DNA of 64,000 nucleotides from CAZUAQ01 sp964618455 (GTDB lineage: Bacteria > Planctomycetota > Phycisphaerae > UBA1845 > PWPN01). This document shows, one piece after another, positions 44,039 through 53,267 of the stretch (within the stretch, counting starts at the first letter, position 1; each line of letters opens with the position of its first letter). The stretch is from assembly GCA_964618455.1 (NCBI GenBank), contig CAZUAQ010000012.1, forward strand, positions 62,001-126,000, read 5' to 3'. The notes beneath the pieces are model-generated. The model did not search any database, had not been told where the DNA came from, and saw only the letters and a program-made list of their open reading frames with translations. Position numbers and translations under genes: made by a program.

Positions 44039-45478
44039 ATGAACGCACTGCGAATGATTCTCCTGCCCCTGCTCCCGATGCTGTCGGTGTCGAGTCTGTT
44101 CGCCCAGCCGAACGTCGTCGTCGAAGTCGAAGAGCTGGTCAGCACCTTCACACCTCCGAACAACGGCGCGGGCCCGACCTGGTGCTATGGCGCGCCGCTG
44201 ATCGTTCGCTCCGGCGAAGGTGTCTACGCCTCCGTCATGCAGACCGGCGACACCGTACCACCCTTGTGCAACACGCGCTGGCAGCTCTGGCATCGCGACA
44301 AGGATGGATGGGAGATGATCCAGCAGGCGCCCGAGTTCCGCCAGCGCGAGCCCTGCCCGATCGCGGCGTGGCCCGGCCGGGCGATCTTTCTCTCGGTGAA
44401 TCCATCGCTCACGCCGCCGGGGACGAAGTACGGCCCGTGCGATCCCCGCGTGCTCCGCTTCGATCACCGCTACCCCAAGCGCATGCCCGTCGAACTCCAG
44501 CCCGTCTTCGGCAAGAACGCCCAGTTCACCGACCATTCCTACCGCGGATTCGCCGCCGACACGCTCCCGCGCGCTCTGCTGCTGCTCAATATTCACGCCG
44601 GCACCGGCGAATATTACGTCTCCCACTACGACGACGAAGGCCGCTGGACCGAGTGCGACAGGATTCAATTCCCCATCCGCGCGTGCTATCCGCAAGTCGT
44701 CCTACGCCGCGGCGCCGCCCATGTGCTGGCCATCGGCGACATCGTCGAACCCAATGAAGAGTGGCGCGCGTTCAAGTTCGAAAAGACGGAGCGGCAAGGG
44801 GACTACGTCTTCCGCCGCCTTTTCTACACGCACTCTCCCGACGTCATCCGCAAGGAATTCACCGAACCGCTCGAGATCGAGAACGTCGAGGCGACCGCCG
44901 GCTACATCCGCAACCAGGACCTGCACATCGACGACCAGGGCCGTGTCTTCGCGATGTACATCATGCAGCCGATCCAGCACACGTTCATGCGCGACCGCTA
45001 CTTCCCCGATCAGCCGATGGAATCCATCCTCAAGGTCGTGCGCATTGAGGAAGGCAAGGTCGCCGAGGAGATGGAACTGGTCCGCGCCGAGCATGGCCAA
45101 TCCCCGCGCATCCCGTACTACGCGAGATTCCACGTTTCCGGCGATCGCAAGCTTCACGTCGTCTGGGCGGCCCGCAACATGACCGGCAACGGCCCCGCGT
45201 GGGAGAACGGCGTGTCCCTGCTTGAAGAACCTTTCATCATGAAGCCGCTCGACATGAAACATCCCTTTCCCCTCTTCTTTACCAACACGACCCGCGGCGG
45301 ATCGCTGCCGAGTGACATCATCGACCTCTACGGCACCAGCACGACCCCGGGCGAACTCCGCTATGCCCGCCTGCGGATCACCGGAGATGACTCGAAGCCG
45401 TCGATCTTCGACAGAGAATCACTTAAGACCGAAGAGGAAGAGGATGCCGAGGATACGGACAGAAATCCACAGAATTGA
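44039..45478 (+). CDS. Secreted BNR/sialidase-like beta-propeller protein
   Basis: 479 residues with a signal peptide (to about residue 22, SVSSLFAQ). Repeated beta-rich blocks such as PLIVRSGEGVYASVMQTGD, YYVSHYDDEGRWTECDRIQF and PYYARFHVSGDRKLHVVWAA look like blades of a sialidase-type propeller. The Asp-box motifs are not clear, so enzymatic activity is doubtful. The end is acidic (EEEEDAEDTDRN). It follows the preceding gene by 24 bp behind a GGGGAAA stretch, and the GH172 gene follows after 79 bp containing a fragment of the dispersed repeat. Confidence 0.6.
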   Translation: MNALRMILLPLLPMLSVSSLFAQPNVVVEVEELVSTFTPPNNGAGPTWCYGAPLIVRSGEGVYASVMQTGDTVPPLCNTRWQLWHRDKDGWEMIQQAPEFRQREPCPIAAWPGRAIFLSVNPSLTPPGTKYGPCDPRVLRFDHRYPKRMPVELQPVFGKNAQFTDHSYRGFAADTLPRALLLLNIHAGTGEYYVSHYDDEGRWTECDRIQFPIRACYPQVVLRRGAAHVLAIGDIVEPNEEWRAFKFEKTERQGDYVFRRLFYTHSPDVIRKEFTEPLEIENVEATAGYIRNQDLHIDDQGRVFAMYIMQPIQHTFMRDRYFPDQPMESILKVVRIEEGKVAEEMELVRAEHGQSPRIPYYARFHVSGDRKLHVVWAARNMTGNGPAWENGVSLLEEPFIMKPLDMKHPFPLFFTNTTRGGSLPSDIIDLYGTSTTPGELRYARLRITGDDSKPSIFDRESLKTEEEEDAEDTDRNPQN

Positions 45479-45557
45479 CGGCGTCCGCATCGCGATCAAC
45501 AATCCCGTACATCCGGTGAATCCTGTCCATCCAAGATATCAGTGAAGGAAGCAGATC

Positions 45558-47513
45558 ATGATTCGTATCGCATTGCTCAGCCTGACCCTCATCTCACTTG
45601 CCGTACCAGCATCTGCCGTCCAGCCGTCGCGCACGCCCGAGAGTCTCCGCCGGGAACTCGATGAGCTGTTCGTTCTCCAGGACTACACTCCCGGCAAGAC
45701 CTCCTTCGTGCTCGGACTCGAAACACTGTCCGGTCGGCCGCGCCTTCTCGAAAAGGGTGACCGGTACACCGTGCTCGATATTGAGGGCATCGGCAGCCTG
45801 CGGCACATCTGGGAGACGCACGGCGATATCGACCCCGCTCCTTTCCGCTTCGAATTCTTCGTCGACGGCGAGAGCAAGCCGAGCATCCACGGGAGCCTGC
45901 CCGATCTTATCGACGCCGCCATGCGCTGCGAGCAGAATCTCATTGCCAACCCCGGCAGCCACGTTGCCAATTCCTCGCACAACTGGTACCTGCCCGTCCC
46001 CTTCGAGGAGTCGCTTCGCGTCGACGTCGTCCTGACCGGCGAGCCGACATTGCTCTTCATGCAACTCGACTACCGCACCGACGATGACAGCCTGCGCGGC
46101 TATCGGTTGCATCAAACGGCAGAGGACGGTCGCATCACGCTTCACATGGACACGCCGAACAAGCCATCAAGCGAGTTGAAGCGGCGTCCCGAACTGGACA
46201 CGCACACGAAGCAAATCGGAACGGGCGCCCCCTTCACGATCCCCGGCCCCGCCATCATCCGCCGTCTCGCCGTTCCCGATTTCGAACGCGGCGACCGCAT
46301 GCGCATCTGGTTCGACAAAGCCGACACCCCCGCAGTCGACGTTGACCTGGCCGACTTCTACGGCCTCTACGAAAGCACCGCCTTCGACAAGCGCGCGTGT
46401 TACGTGCCCATGCCCTTCCATCGCGAAGCGCGCATTGAGATCGACGGTGAAGGCAGCGAGCGGGCGTGGCGCGTGGAGGCGGACACCGAATCCATTCCCG
46501 CCTGTCGCGAAGGCTGGGGCTACTTCCACGCCAACCATCACCAGGAGATCAGCACCTACGGCTACCGCCCGTTCCAGAACCTTTACGTCCGCGGCAAAGG
46601 GCACTTCGTCGGCCTGAGCCTCTACGATTCCCATCACGATCATGGCGGCGGTGACTTCGCCGTCATCGACGGCGAAACGGACAAACCCGCCTTCATCCAC
46701 GGCATCAACGGAGAGGACTACTTCTCCTTCGCGTACTTCGGCAAAGGCAAGAACCCGCCCTACAGCGAAGCCTTCACCAACGAGCAGGGCCGCTACCGCC
46801 TCCACCTGGAGAACCCCTACCCGTTTCGTAAATCGCTGCAGCTCTCCTTCGGCACGGTGAAGGACATCTCGCCGCGCTCCGTGGCCCTGTGGTACCAGGC
46901 CGAACCGGAAGACACGACGCTCGTCGGGAACGACATCCCCGGGCTCACGTGGCAGGTCTTCGGCCCGGTGGATGTGCCCGTCATCGACGATGGCAACACG
47001 CCCGACCTATCCGACCCGGAGAAGCTCTTCGCCAATCTGCCGACACCCGCACAGCTCGACGCCGGCGAAACGCACAAGGTCACCCGCTTCATCTTCGAAG
47101 CGCTCGAGGGCGAGCAGACCGGCTGGGCCAAGCAGCGCGCCGTCGGCCCGCACCTCAACCTCATGTACATCGAACGCCACACGACGATCAAAGGCGATCC
47201 ACACATGAGCTACGTGCCCCGAGCCCTGATGGCCCGCACCTCCCTCGTCAGCGACCGCGAGCAGAAGGTCACCCTTCAGCTTTCCTGGGACGACCCCCTC
47301 ATCGTCACGTTCAACGACGACGTCATCCTCCGTAACACGAGACTCCGCCGCGGATTCACGACTGAAAACATCAAGGTCACGCTGAAGAAGGGAGAGAACG
47401 AACTCCTCGCGCGCATGCTCGACACCCCCAATGTCAATACCTGCTGGGCGGCGTTGAACCTGCGTGTTCTCGACGAGACCGGCCGCGATATTTCACAAGC
47501 CCTTCAGCCATGA
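45558..47513 (+). CDS. GH172 (DUF2961) family secreted protein
   Basis: 651 residues with a signal peptide (to about residue 20, AVPASAVQ). The N-terminal domain has GIGSLRHIWETHGD and FRFEFFVDGE. The second half has FHANHHQEISTYGYRPFQNL, YDSHHDHGGGDFAVIDGETD and IHGINGEDYFSFAYFGKG, typical of DUF2961. It is longer than single-domain members (about 400), with an added C-terminal beta region (about 500-650). Substrate unknown. A GGAAG ribosome binding site precedes the ATG. Its stop overlaps the start of the CDF transporter gene (ATGA). Confidence 0.82.
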   Translation: MIRIALLSLTLISLAVPASAVQPSRTPESLRRELDELFVLQDYTPGKTSFVLGLETLSGRPRLLEKGDRYTVLDIEGIGSLRHIWETHGDIDPAPFRFEFFVDGESKPSIHGSLPDLIDAAMRCEQNLIANPGSHVANSSHNWYLPVPFEESLRVDVVLTGEPTLLFMQLDYRTDDDSLRGYRLHQTAEDGRITLHMDTPNKPSSELKRRPELDTHTKQIGTGAPFTIPGPAIIRRLAVPDFERGDRMRIWFDKADTPAVDVDLADFYGLYESTAFDKRACYVPMPFHREARIEIDGEGSERAWRVEADTESIPACREGWGYFHANHHQEISTYGYRPFQNLYVRGKGHFVGLSLYDSHHDHGGGDFAVIDGETDKPAFIHGINGEDYFSFAYFGKGKNPPYSEAFTNEQGRYRLHLENPYPFRKSLQLSFGTVKDISPRSVALWYQAEPEDTTLVGNDIPGLTWQVFGPVDVPVIDDGNTPDLSDPEKLFANLPTPAQLDAGETHKVTRFIFEALEGEQTGWAKQRAVGPHLNLMYIERHTTIKGDPHMSYVPRALMARTSLVSDREQKVTLQLSWDDPLIVTFNDDVILRNTRLRRGFTTENIKVTLKKGENELLARMLDTPNVNTCWAALNLRVLDETGRDISQALQP

Positions 47514-48400
47514 GCACGACGTCGCACTATCTCAGCGGCATGCGCATATCGGTGGTCGGCCTGATCGCCAACTTCCTCCTTGTGCTCATCAAGCTTCTGG
47601 CGGGTCTGGTGGGGCACAGTTTTGCCCTCATCGCCGACGCCGTGGAATCCACCGCCGACATATTCACCTCATTCGTCGTGTGGAGCGGATTGCGCATCGC
47701 GGCACGTCCCGCAGACGAAAATCATCCCTACGGTCACGGAAAAGCCGAAGCCCTGGCGGCGCTTTTCGTGGCCATGATGCTCTACGCGGCGGCTATCGGC
47801 ATCGCCGTCCAGGCGGTCCGTGAGATCGTGACCCCGCACCGGCTGCCTGCCCCCTTTACGCTCTGGGTGCTCATCGGTGTGATCGTGGTCAAGGAGAGTC
47901 TCTTCCGTTTCGTTCTGCGTGCTGCACGACATACCGAGAGCAATGCCGTCCTCAACGATGCGTGGCATCATCGAAGCGATGCCATCACCTCGCTCGCCGC
48001 CGGGATCGGCATCACGATCGCGCTGATCGGCGGACCGGGCTACGAACCCGCCGATGACTGGGCGGCACTCTTCGCCTCGGCCGTCATTGCCTACAATGCC
48101 ACGCGCCTGATTCGCACGCCGCTGCATGAACTCATGGATGCCGAGCCTGCTGAAAGCATTTTCGTCGAGGTTCGCGAGGTTGCCCATGCGGTCGCCGGCG
48201 TCGAGGATGTCGAGAAGGTCTTCGCGCGCAAGAGTGGTCTTCATTATTGGATCGACATGCACATCGAAGTCGACCCCGAGATGTCCGTGCGACGTGCCCA
48301 TGCCATCGCCCATGATGTACAACAGGCAATCTGCCGCTCCCTCCCGAACGTCCAGAACGTCCTCGTACATGTCGAACCGGCGGCAGGAGCGGATTCCTGA
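47510..48400 (+). CDS. Cation diffusion facilitator family metal exporter
   Basis: 296 residues. Six helices with LIADAVESTAD (helix 2) and HHRSDAITS (helix 5), the paired metal-site motifs of CDF proteins, and HPYGHGKAEALAAL after helix 2. A cytoplasmic C-terminal domain (about 210-290: VEDVEKVFARKSGLHYWIDM) is the usual dimer/metal-sensing fold. Probably exports Zn, Fe, Mn or Co by proton antiport. It is translationally coupled to the GH172 gene by ATGA, although no functional link is obvious. Confidence 0.93.
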   Translation: MSTTSHYLSGMRISVVGLIANFLLVLIKLLAGLVGHSFALIADAVESTADIFTSFVVWSGLRIAARPADENHPYGHGKAEALAALFVAMMLYAAAIGIAVQAVREIVTPHRLPAPFTLWVLIGVIVVKESLFRFVLRAARHTESNAVLNDAWHHRSDAITSLAAGIGITIALIGGPGYEPADDWAALFASAVIAYNATRLIRTPLHELMDAEPAESIFVEVREVAHAVAGVEDVEKVFARKSGLHYWIDMHIEVDPEMSVRRAHAIAHDVQQAICRSLPNVQNVLVHVEPAAGADS

Positions 48401-48435
48401 CCGATCCGACGGATCCTGCCCGTAAACTGGAGACG

Positions 48436-49257
48436 TTATCCGGGGGGAATCAGGCACGCCGGATCGTACGCCACGCTCGGTCCGCTCGCGCACTGCGCGA
48501 ACAGGGCGAAGTCGTCCGCATCCACGTCGCAATCCACGTCCAGATCCGCCGCCACGCAGATGCCATCCGGAGGTCCCGCGTCCGCGCCGGTCATGCATCG
48601 CTGCAGATGCGCGAAGTCCGCGTGATCCACGTCGCCGTCCTCGTCGAAGTCCGGCACCGCCGGCGTCGCCTGGTACGCGACCTCCCACAACAGCGTGATC
48701 TCTGCGGGTGCATACCCCGCCACGGGCTCACCGACCGGCTCGCCCGACAACTGCCCGAAGTACACGCGATACGTGGCCGAAATCGATCCGCATCGGCGCA
48801 TCGCGTGCCAGTGGTGCGTCATCACGCCGTTCCACTGCCAGCGCATCGGGCTGCCCTCGGTGCCGAAAAGCGGTTCAAAGCTGAACGCGTCGTAGACCTC
48901 CAGTCCGGCGGTGGCATCGACCAGTTCGATGAACACGCCCGAGTCCGGCGGCAACGTGAATGTACTGTCTACGAGCCACCCGTACTGAGCGTTGTAGTAG
49001 CTGCCATTGAGCACATCCGCCGGGGGCGTGTACGTCTCCCCGTAATCGCGCATGACCAGCGGCTCCGGTTGCAATCCGCACTCCCCGCTGAACGGTGAAC
49101 TCTCATAACAGACGTAAATCTCCTGCGTCTGCGCGTCCTGGCCCACCAGCAGATGCCGCATGGGACCGCCGAGTTGAGGCGTGGCGGCGCCTGCCCACGA
49201 AGTCGTGAGCAGGACGCCGGCCAACATGATCAGGGTGGCATGATGCGATCGGTTCAT
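48436..49257 (-). CDS. Secreted protein with dockerin-like C-terminus
   Basis: 273 residues from ATG 49257, which overlaps the stop of the PEP-CTERM gene (ATGA). A signal peptide (to about residue 25, SWAGAA) is followed by a domain of about 170 residues (PPADVLNGSYYNAQYGWLVD, MTHHWHAM), shared with the gene upstream. Two EF-hand-like calcium repeats close it (DFDEDGDVDHADFAHLQRC; DLDVDCDVDADDFALFAQC). These repeats, with the CMTG and CASG cysteines, are typical of planctomycete dockerin-type C-termini, probably involved in surface attachment. An AAGGTGG ribosome binding site supports the start. Confidence 0.85.
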   Translation of the reverse strand: MNRSHHATLIMLAGVLLTTSWAGAATPQLGGPMRHLLVGQDAQTQEIYVCYESSPFSGECGLQPEPLVMRDYGETYTPPADVLNGSYYNAQYGWLVDSTFTLPPDSGVFIELVDATAGLEVYDAFSFEPLFGTEGSPMRWQWNGVMTHHWHAMRRCGSISATYRVYFGQLSGEPVGEPVAGYAPAEITLLWEVAYQATPAVPDFDEDGDVDHADFAHLQRCMTGADAGPPDGICVAADLDVDCDVDADDFALFAQCASGPSVAYDPACLIPPG

Positions 49258-49928
49258 CGAACACCACCTTGATGCTTTCGGCGTCGCATCGTCAACGCAC
49301 CACACATCATCAGCATCGCCGCGGCCATGCCTGGTTCGGGCACGTACACGAACGTCAGCGTGATCTGATCGCTCGTGTAGCCGGACAGCGGCTCGGCGGT
49401 GAAGGCATCGCCCAGAAACACTTCGTACGTCAGCGCATAGACGCCCGGTGCATCGTCGGGCACCGCGTACCAGTGATGCGTCATCGACTCCGGGTATTCC
49501 CAGACATCACCAGGCGTATCGAGAATCGTCGCGTATGTATGATTCGCGCGGTGCATGCGCATGCCGCCCTCGTATGTCGACAGACCCGCATCCTTGGCGA
49601 TCAGCTTGAGGAAGAAGCTGCTCCCCGCCGGCTTGCTGATGATTCCCTCGAGGATCCAGCCGAACTGGTCGTTATAGGCCGCGTCATCCAACACGTCCGC
49701 CGGCGCGTCGTACGTGGGGTCGTCGTAGCTGTAGAGGGGCAGCATGCCGCCCGGGATCACCGGGTCCGGACCGTGAATTTCCACCGCGTTCCCGTTGAGT
49801 GCGATGCCCAGATGGTGCATCGGTGTCGGAATCTGCGGCAATTGCGCCGCCATGATCGGTGTGGCAGATAGCAACAGGGCTACGCACACCATAAGTCGTA
49901 TTCGCTTCAATGAATTATCCGCAAACAT
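49254..49928 (-). CDS. PEP-CTERM sorting-domain protein
   Basis: 224 residues. Signal peptide to about residue 27 (SATPIMAA), then a domain with APADVLDDAAYNDQFGWILE and ESMTHHWYAVPD, clearly paralogous to the following dockerin-type gene. The end, VPEPGMAAAMLMMCGAL followed by RRRKH, is the PEP-CTERM sorting signal (a motif, a helix, a basic tail) recognised by exosortase. An AAGGAG ribosome binding site lies eight bases from the ATG. The two paralogues share one domain but use different surface-attachment ends. Confidence 0.87.
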   Translation of the reverse strand: MFADNSLKRIRLMVCVALLLSATPIMAAQLPQIPTPMHHLGIALNGNAVEIHGPDPVIPGGMLPLYSYDDPTYDAPADVLDDAAYNDQFGWILEGIISKPAGSSFFLKLIAKDAGLSTYEGGMRMHRANHTYATILDTPGDVWEYPESMTHHWYAVPDDAPGVYALTYEVFLGDAFTAEPLSGYTSDQITLTFVYVPEPGMAAAMLMMCGALTMRRRKHQGGVR

Positions 49929-49953
49929 AACAGAACTCCTTAGCCAGTCAGTA

Positions 49954-49973
49954 CCCCACCCGCGAGGGCGGGG
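49954..49973 (-). promoter_or_regulatory. Strong intergenic hairpin in the prepilin-PEP-CTERM gap
   Basis: An 8-bp GC stem (CCCCGCCC with GGGTGGGG on the minus strand) and a four-base loop lie between the prepilin-like and PEP-CTERM genes. No T-run follows. It may stabilise or partly block the transcript; inferred. Confidence 0.4.
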
Positions 49974-49989
49974 TTGTCGAAATCATCTT

Positions 49990-50814
49990 TCACCACGCCT
50001 TCGGTGGACGCCAGTCATCCACCTCCGATTCGGGATCGAACGTCTGCTCGAATGCCCGCTGCTCGGCGTGACCGTCCAGAAACACGTAACCGCCCTTCGG
50101 GCGATGTCGATCCCGGGCCACCTCGATGTCACCTGGCGCGATAAAGCCCATCGCCCAGAAGTGCGCCATCATGTGGTCCGATCCGCCGCCGCTCGATCCC
50201 GCCGCAGAACTCCGCTCACCGAACACCACCGTCGCATGCGGACGCGGCACGTCGCTCAGTTTTCGGTAGGTCCGGTCTTCGTCGAGATACAGCGACAGCA
50301 TCTGCGCGTCGCCCCCGTCGTCCAGCTCGAACCAGTTGTTATAGCCGTAGCTCAACAGGTTCGGTGCCGCCGGCGTGGCTTCGCGTTCGTCCAGCGCGCA
50401 GTGGTAATTCGTGTTCACCACGTTCAACCAGCTCGATTCTCCGAGCATCGGCTGATCGAGCCGTGTCTGCGTGTAGTAGCGGTAGAAGGCATAGTCCCAC
50501 TTCCACGATGCCACCTGGGCAAACGAGGGAAACCCGGTGTACACCGAGTGCGAGCTGCGCGGCATTTCCTCGCGACGGTCCTGCGTGAAGTAGAGCGTCG
50601 TCCGCCCCAACTCGCGCAGGTTGTTCAGACAGGTCATGCGACGCGCCTGCAAGCGCGCCCGGCTCAACGCCGGAAGCAGAATCGAAATCAGCAAGGCCAG
50701 TATCGCCACCACAACCAGCACCTCAATGAGCGTGAACGCGCGATGACGCAACGTCCGTCTGCGCGCGGGGCGCGCTCGGTGTACGGTTGGGGCGGTGGTG
50801 ATGAAACGCATCAT
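49990..50814 (-). CDS. Type IV prepilin-like protein (planctomycete H-X9-DG type)
   Basis: 274 residues from ATG 50814, which follows GGGAGGG. The N-terminal methylation motif (RAFTLIEVLVVVAILALLIS) starts near residue 25, after a long basic leader. The soluble part ends with a HRPKGGYVFLDGHAEQ element, the His-x9-Asp-Gly type of ending common in planctomycete pseudopilins. These proteins are processed by prepilin peptidase and belong to secretion or surface-filament systems. It is first in a leftward unit with the PEP-CTERM and dockerin genes. Confidence 0.87.
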   Translation of the reverse strand: MMRFITTAPTVHRARPARRRTLRHRAFTLIEVLVVVAILALLISILLPALSRARLQARRMTCLNNLRELGRTTLYFTQDRREEMPRSSHSVYTGFPSFAQVASWKWDYAFYRYYTQTRLDQPMLGESSWLNVVNTNYHCALDEREATPAAPNLLSYGYNNWFELDDGGDAQMLSLYLDEDRTYRKLSDVPRPHATVVFGERSSAAGSSGGGSDHMMAHFWAMGFIAPGDIEVARDRHRPKGGYVFLDGHAEQRAFEQTFDPESEVDDWRPPKAW

Positions 50815-50951
50815 CACGCCCTCCCGGATCCATTGGGATCCCGGTTTCCTTATCCAGTAGAGATCATGTCGATACGCGGACACTTCTCGTGCACGGCAGG
50901 CAGCCGATCGCACTTGGTGGCCTACGTCATCGACGACGTCAGAAGGGAAAC

Positions 50952-51458
50952 TCAGACAGGTCGAAGCCGGGGAGGAGGTGAGGTGGGGGCAAGGGGAAGC
51001 GATTCCGGAGTGGTCAACAGGTCAGCCCAGATCGATTCCACCTGTTCGGACGCCGGCAGAAGGGCGGTTTCGGCTGGAACGACCATCGTCCATCGCATGA
51101 GCCCGTGATGATCCAGCCCTTGGCACTTGAGTGCCTGGAGAATCAGGATGCCAGTGGCGGTCGCATCTTCCGATTCCGGCTCGGTGGTCGGCTCGTTGGT
51201 ACGCTTCGGCGTCGCACTGCAGCACGACGAGGTCGGCTTCGGCGCCGGGGCCTTCTCCTGCCTCGCTTCAATCGACTTCACGCAGCAGCACTGTGTGCGG
51301 CACTGCTCCGCGGAAGTGCAGCCGCATTGATGGTATTTACACGGGAAGTCCTCGTCCGCCATGAAATGACTCAGCCAGGGCAGTTCCGCCGGAAGCGGAA
51401 GTCCCGTCTGGGCCCATAATAGGACCAGGATGAGCAAACTGTGGGTCGTTCGTCGCAT
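50952..51458 (-). CDS. Cys-rich secreted protein, unknown function
   Basis: 168 residues. Signal peptide to about residue 26 (GLPLPAE). A short Cys cluster follows (FPCKYHQCGCTSAEQC then RTQCCC, and SSCCS), about ten cysteines within 45 residues. An acidic/Thr region and a hydrophobic stretch near 105-120 come next, then a Pro-rich end. The Cys cluster could bind metal or form disulfides. No family recognised. It is on the same strand as, and upstream of, the prepilin unit (137 bp gap). Confidence 0.6.
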   Translation of the reverse strand: MRRTTHSLLILVLLWAQTGLPLPAELPWLSHFMADEDFPCKYHQCGCTSAEQCRTQCCCVKSIEARQEKAPAPKPTSSCCSATPKRTNEPTTEPESEDATATGILILQALKCQGLDHHGLMRWTMVVPAETALLPASEQVESIWADLLTTPESLPLAPTSPPPRLRPV

Positions 51459-51705
51459 AGTTCGGCCGTCGTGGTTGATGCTGGAAATTCACTATAGTGA
51501 GGCGAGGAGGCAGAAGCCAAGCAGGGAGCCGTCCCGGCGGCCATTTTCGGTCAGATGGATTCACCGCGTCGACATGCTGAAATCCGCGAATCCGCTTGGG
51601 TCGTCGCGGCGATTTGCCGATGTTTTTGGCGGTACGACACGCGATCCGAGCCGCGGCACTTGAGGCGGCGGCGAGCACCACCGCACGTAAAGGACACGGA
51701 GAATC

Positions 51706-52305
51706 ATGGACGCCCTGCGAGAACTGCTCCACCGATTGGGATGGCCCATTCAGCATCTTTCGGACGATGAAATCCTCCTTCACATGCATCGCCGCTGGTT
51801 CGGCCTCAACCCCGACTGTAACCCCTCGGAGACGCAGTACAATCTTGCATCGGCCATGGGCATCGCTTCCGCGCTGGCCCGTGAGGGCAATCTCGACGCA
51901 CTCTGCTGGGCGGATGATCTGGAGAGCGACCCCGAACCCGTCGCGCTCGATGACGATTTCGACTGCTTCGATCCCTTGGCCGATCAGAGCCCCGTCGAGC
52001 ACGAGCGACGTCGCGCCCCGCGCCGCAAGGCGAAGGACTTCGTCGTCTGGTCCGCCACCGAAGGCGACGATGAGGCCGAGGAAACCGGCTGGCTCGTCTG
52101 CCAGGCCGAAGGGGGGCTGGCGTTTATCGCCCCGATGAACAAAGCGCCTCTGCCGGGACGCACCGTCTCGATCCGCATTCACTCCCGAAAGGGCGATACC
52201 TTCGTCTTCTCCCGGGCCCAGGTGGTCCGGCAGGAATTCCTCAGCGACAAGTTCGCCCTGGTCTGCGTGGAAGTCGTCCAGGAAGCCCGACCACAGGGTC
52301 TCTGA
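51706..52305 (+). CDS. PilZ-like domain protein with helical N-terminus
   Basis: 199 residues. The N-terminal 80 residues are helical (MDALRELLHRLGWPIQHLSD, NLASAMGIASALAREGNLDA). After an acidic linker comes a beta-domain with ERRRAPRRKAKDFVVWSA (basic RxxxR-type motif) and GWLVCQAEGGLAFIAP, reminiscent of PilZ. The second PilZ motif (D/NxSxxG) is not obvious. Cytoplasmic; could be a diverged cyclic di-GMP effector. A GGAGAATC ribosome binding site precedes ATG. Next to another PilZ-like gene at 52480. Confidence 0.6.
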   Translation: MDALRELLHRLGWPIQHLSDDEILLHMHRRWFGLNPDCNPSETQYNLASAMGIASALAREGNLDALCWADDLESDPEPVALDDDFDCFDPLADQSPVEHERRRAPRRKAKDFVVWSATEGDDEAEETGWLVCQAEGGLAFIAPMNKAPLPGRTVSIRIHSRKGDTFVFSRAQVVRQEFLSDKFALVCVEVVQEARPQGL

Positions 52306-52479
52306 TCCGCACCAACCACTGCCCACCCGACGTTTCCACGACGCGCCATAACCCGAACCCTGAAAAAAAACACACGTCTTCGCGTCCGCTTGCACGTTAT
52401 CTGCTTAACGTTAGGCGGGAGCTTCCCGAAAGAGGAAGCATCACGGGGAAGAGGAAGGTGCCGAACTGCCGGAGGGGCA

Positions 52480-53142
52480 ATGATGGCACTGGACCGAAGG
52501 AAAGCAACCCGGCTGGGATCGGACCGACGACAAGCCGACCGTATTCCCGATTACCGGATGGTCGACTGGCGGAAGCTCGGTCATCACCAGGAGCACCAGG
52601 GAACGCTCGTGCAATGGTCGCGTCAGGGCGTCGCCATTCTGGCCGAAGCCGAGGACACGCCGCGCTGCGGGGAACACCTGCTGCCCAGGCCCCGTCCGGA
52701 TGCCACCCATTGGAAGCGTCCGCTCCGCGTAATGCGCGTCGTGAAGCTCGAGGGCGGCATGCGCATGATCATCGCTCTGTTCTGCAATGAGTCGGATTTA
52801 CCCCGCGTCCGTCTGTCCGGCGGAAACGGAACACCAGACCGCCGCCATCACAACGGCAAGCCGAAAGTTGAACGCAGACGTTCCCCCCGATGGTCCACGG
52901 ACAAGATCCTCAATTGGCGCGTCCACCGAGGCCGCAAGACGCGAAGCTCCCGGCTGATTCTCCGATCGCTGGACGGTTTCGTGATGGTAGCCAACCCGTC
53001 GGAACAGCCGAAGGAGGGAGCCCGCATGCGCCCTGCCACGGACAGGGATCGTCAGCGTTTCGGCTTTCACTCCGCCCGGGTCAAACGCGTGGAGTACCCG
53101 CACCCCGACGCCTGTCTGGTCTTCGCCGAAATCGAGGCCTGA
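52480..53142 (+). CDS. Protein with two diverged PilZ-like repeats
   Basis: 220 residues from ATG 52480, directly after GGAGGGGCA. Two similar basic-then-beta units are visible: residues about 4-105 (DRRKATRLGSDRRQADRIPD ... GTLVQWSRQGVAILAEAE) and about 125-220 (RRSPRWSTDKILNWRVHRGR ... SSRLILRSLDGFVMVANPS). The ends of each (RPLRVMRVVKLEGGMRMIIA; SARVKRVEYPHPDACLVFAE) also match. This fits PilZ-like duplication, but motif residues are poorly kept. Function unknown. It is separated from the 51706 gene by 174 bp. Confidence 0.55.
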   Translation: MMALDRRKATRLGSDRRQADRIPDYRMVDWRKLGHHQEHQGTLVQWSRQGVAILAEAEDTPRCGEHLLPRPRPDATHWKRPLRVMRVVKLEGGMRMIIALFCNESDLPRVRLSGGNGTPDRRHHNGKPKVERRRSPRWSTDKILNWRVHRGRKTRSSRLILRSLDGFVMVANPSEQPKEGARMRPATDRDRQRFGFHSARVKRVEYPHPDACLVFAEIEA

Positions 53143-53231
53143 ACAGCCCGGCGGCTGAGCAGGGCATCGACAAAGCCTCGAGGCTGGAGGCCGGCCATGC
53201 ATGCATAGAAGAAAAACACCCGCTCGCGCAT

Positions 53232-53256
53232 AAAAAAACCCACCCGAAAGGGTGGG
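53232..53256 (-). terminator. Rho-independent terminator of the 5S rRNA gene
   Basis: A 7-bp stem CCCACCC/GGGTGGG with a TTTC loop on the minus strand, followed by seven Ts. It starts 12 bp after the 3' end of the 5S gene. Confidence 0.93.
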
Positions 53257-53267
53257 TAAGAAAAAAG

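Noticed and set aside
41879..44695. Very long leftward open frame (938 codons) over the carbohydrate genes
   Set aside because: The rightward genes have signal peptides, ribosome binding sites and family motifs; the leftward frame has none.
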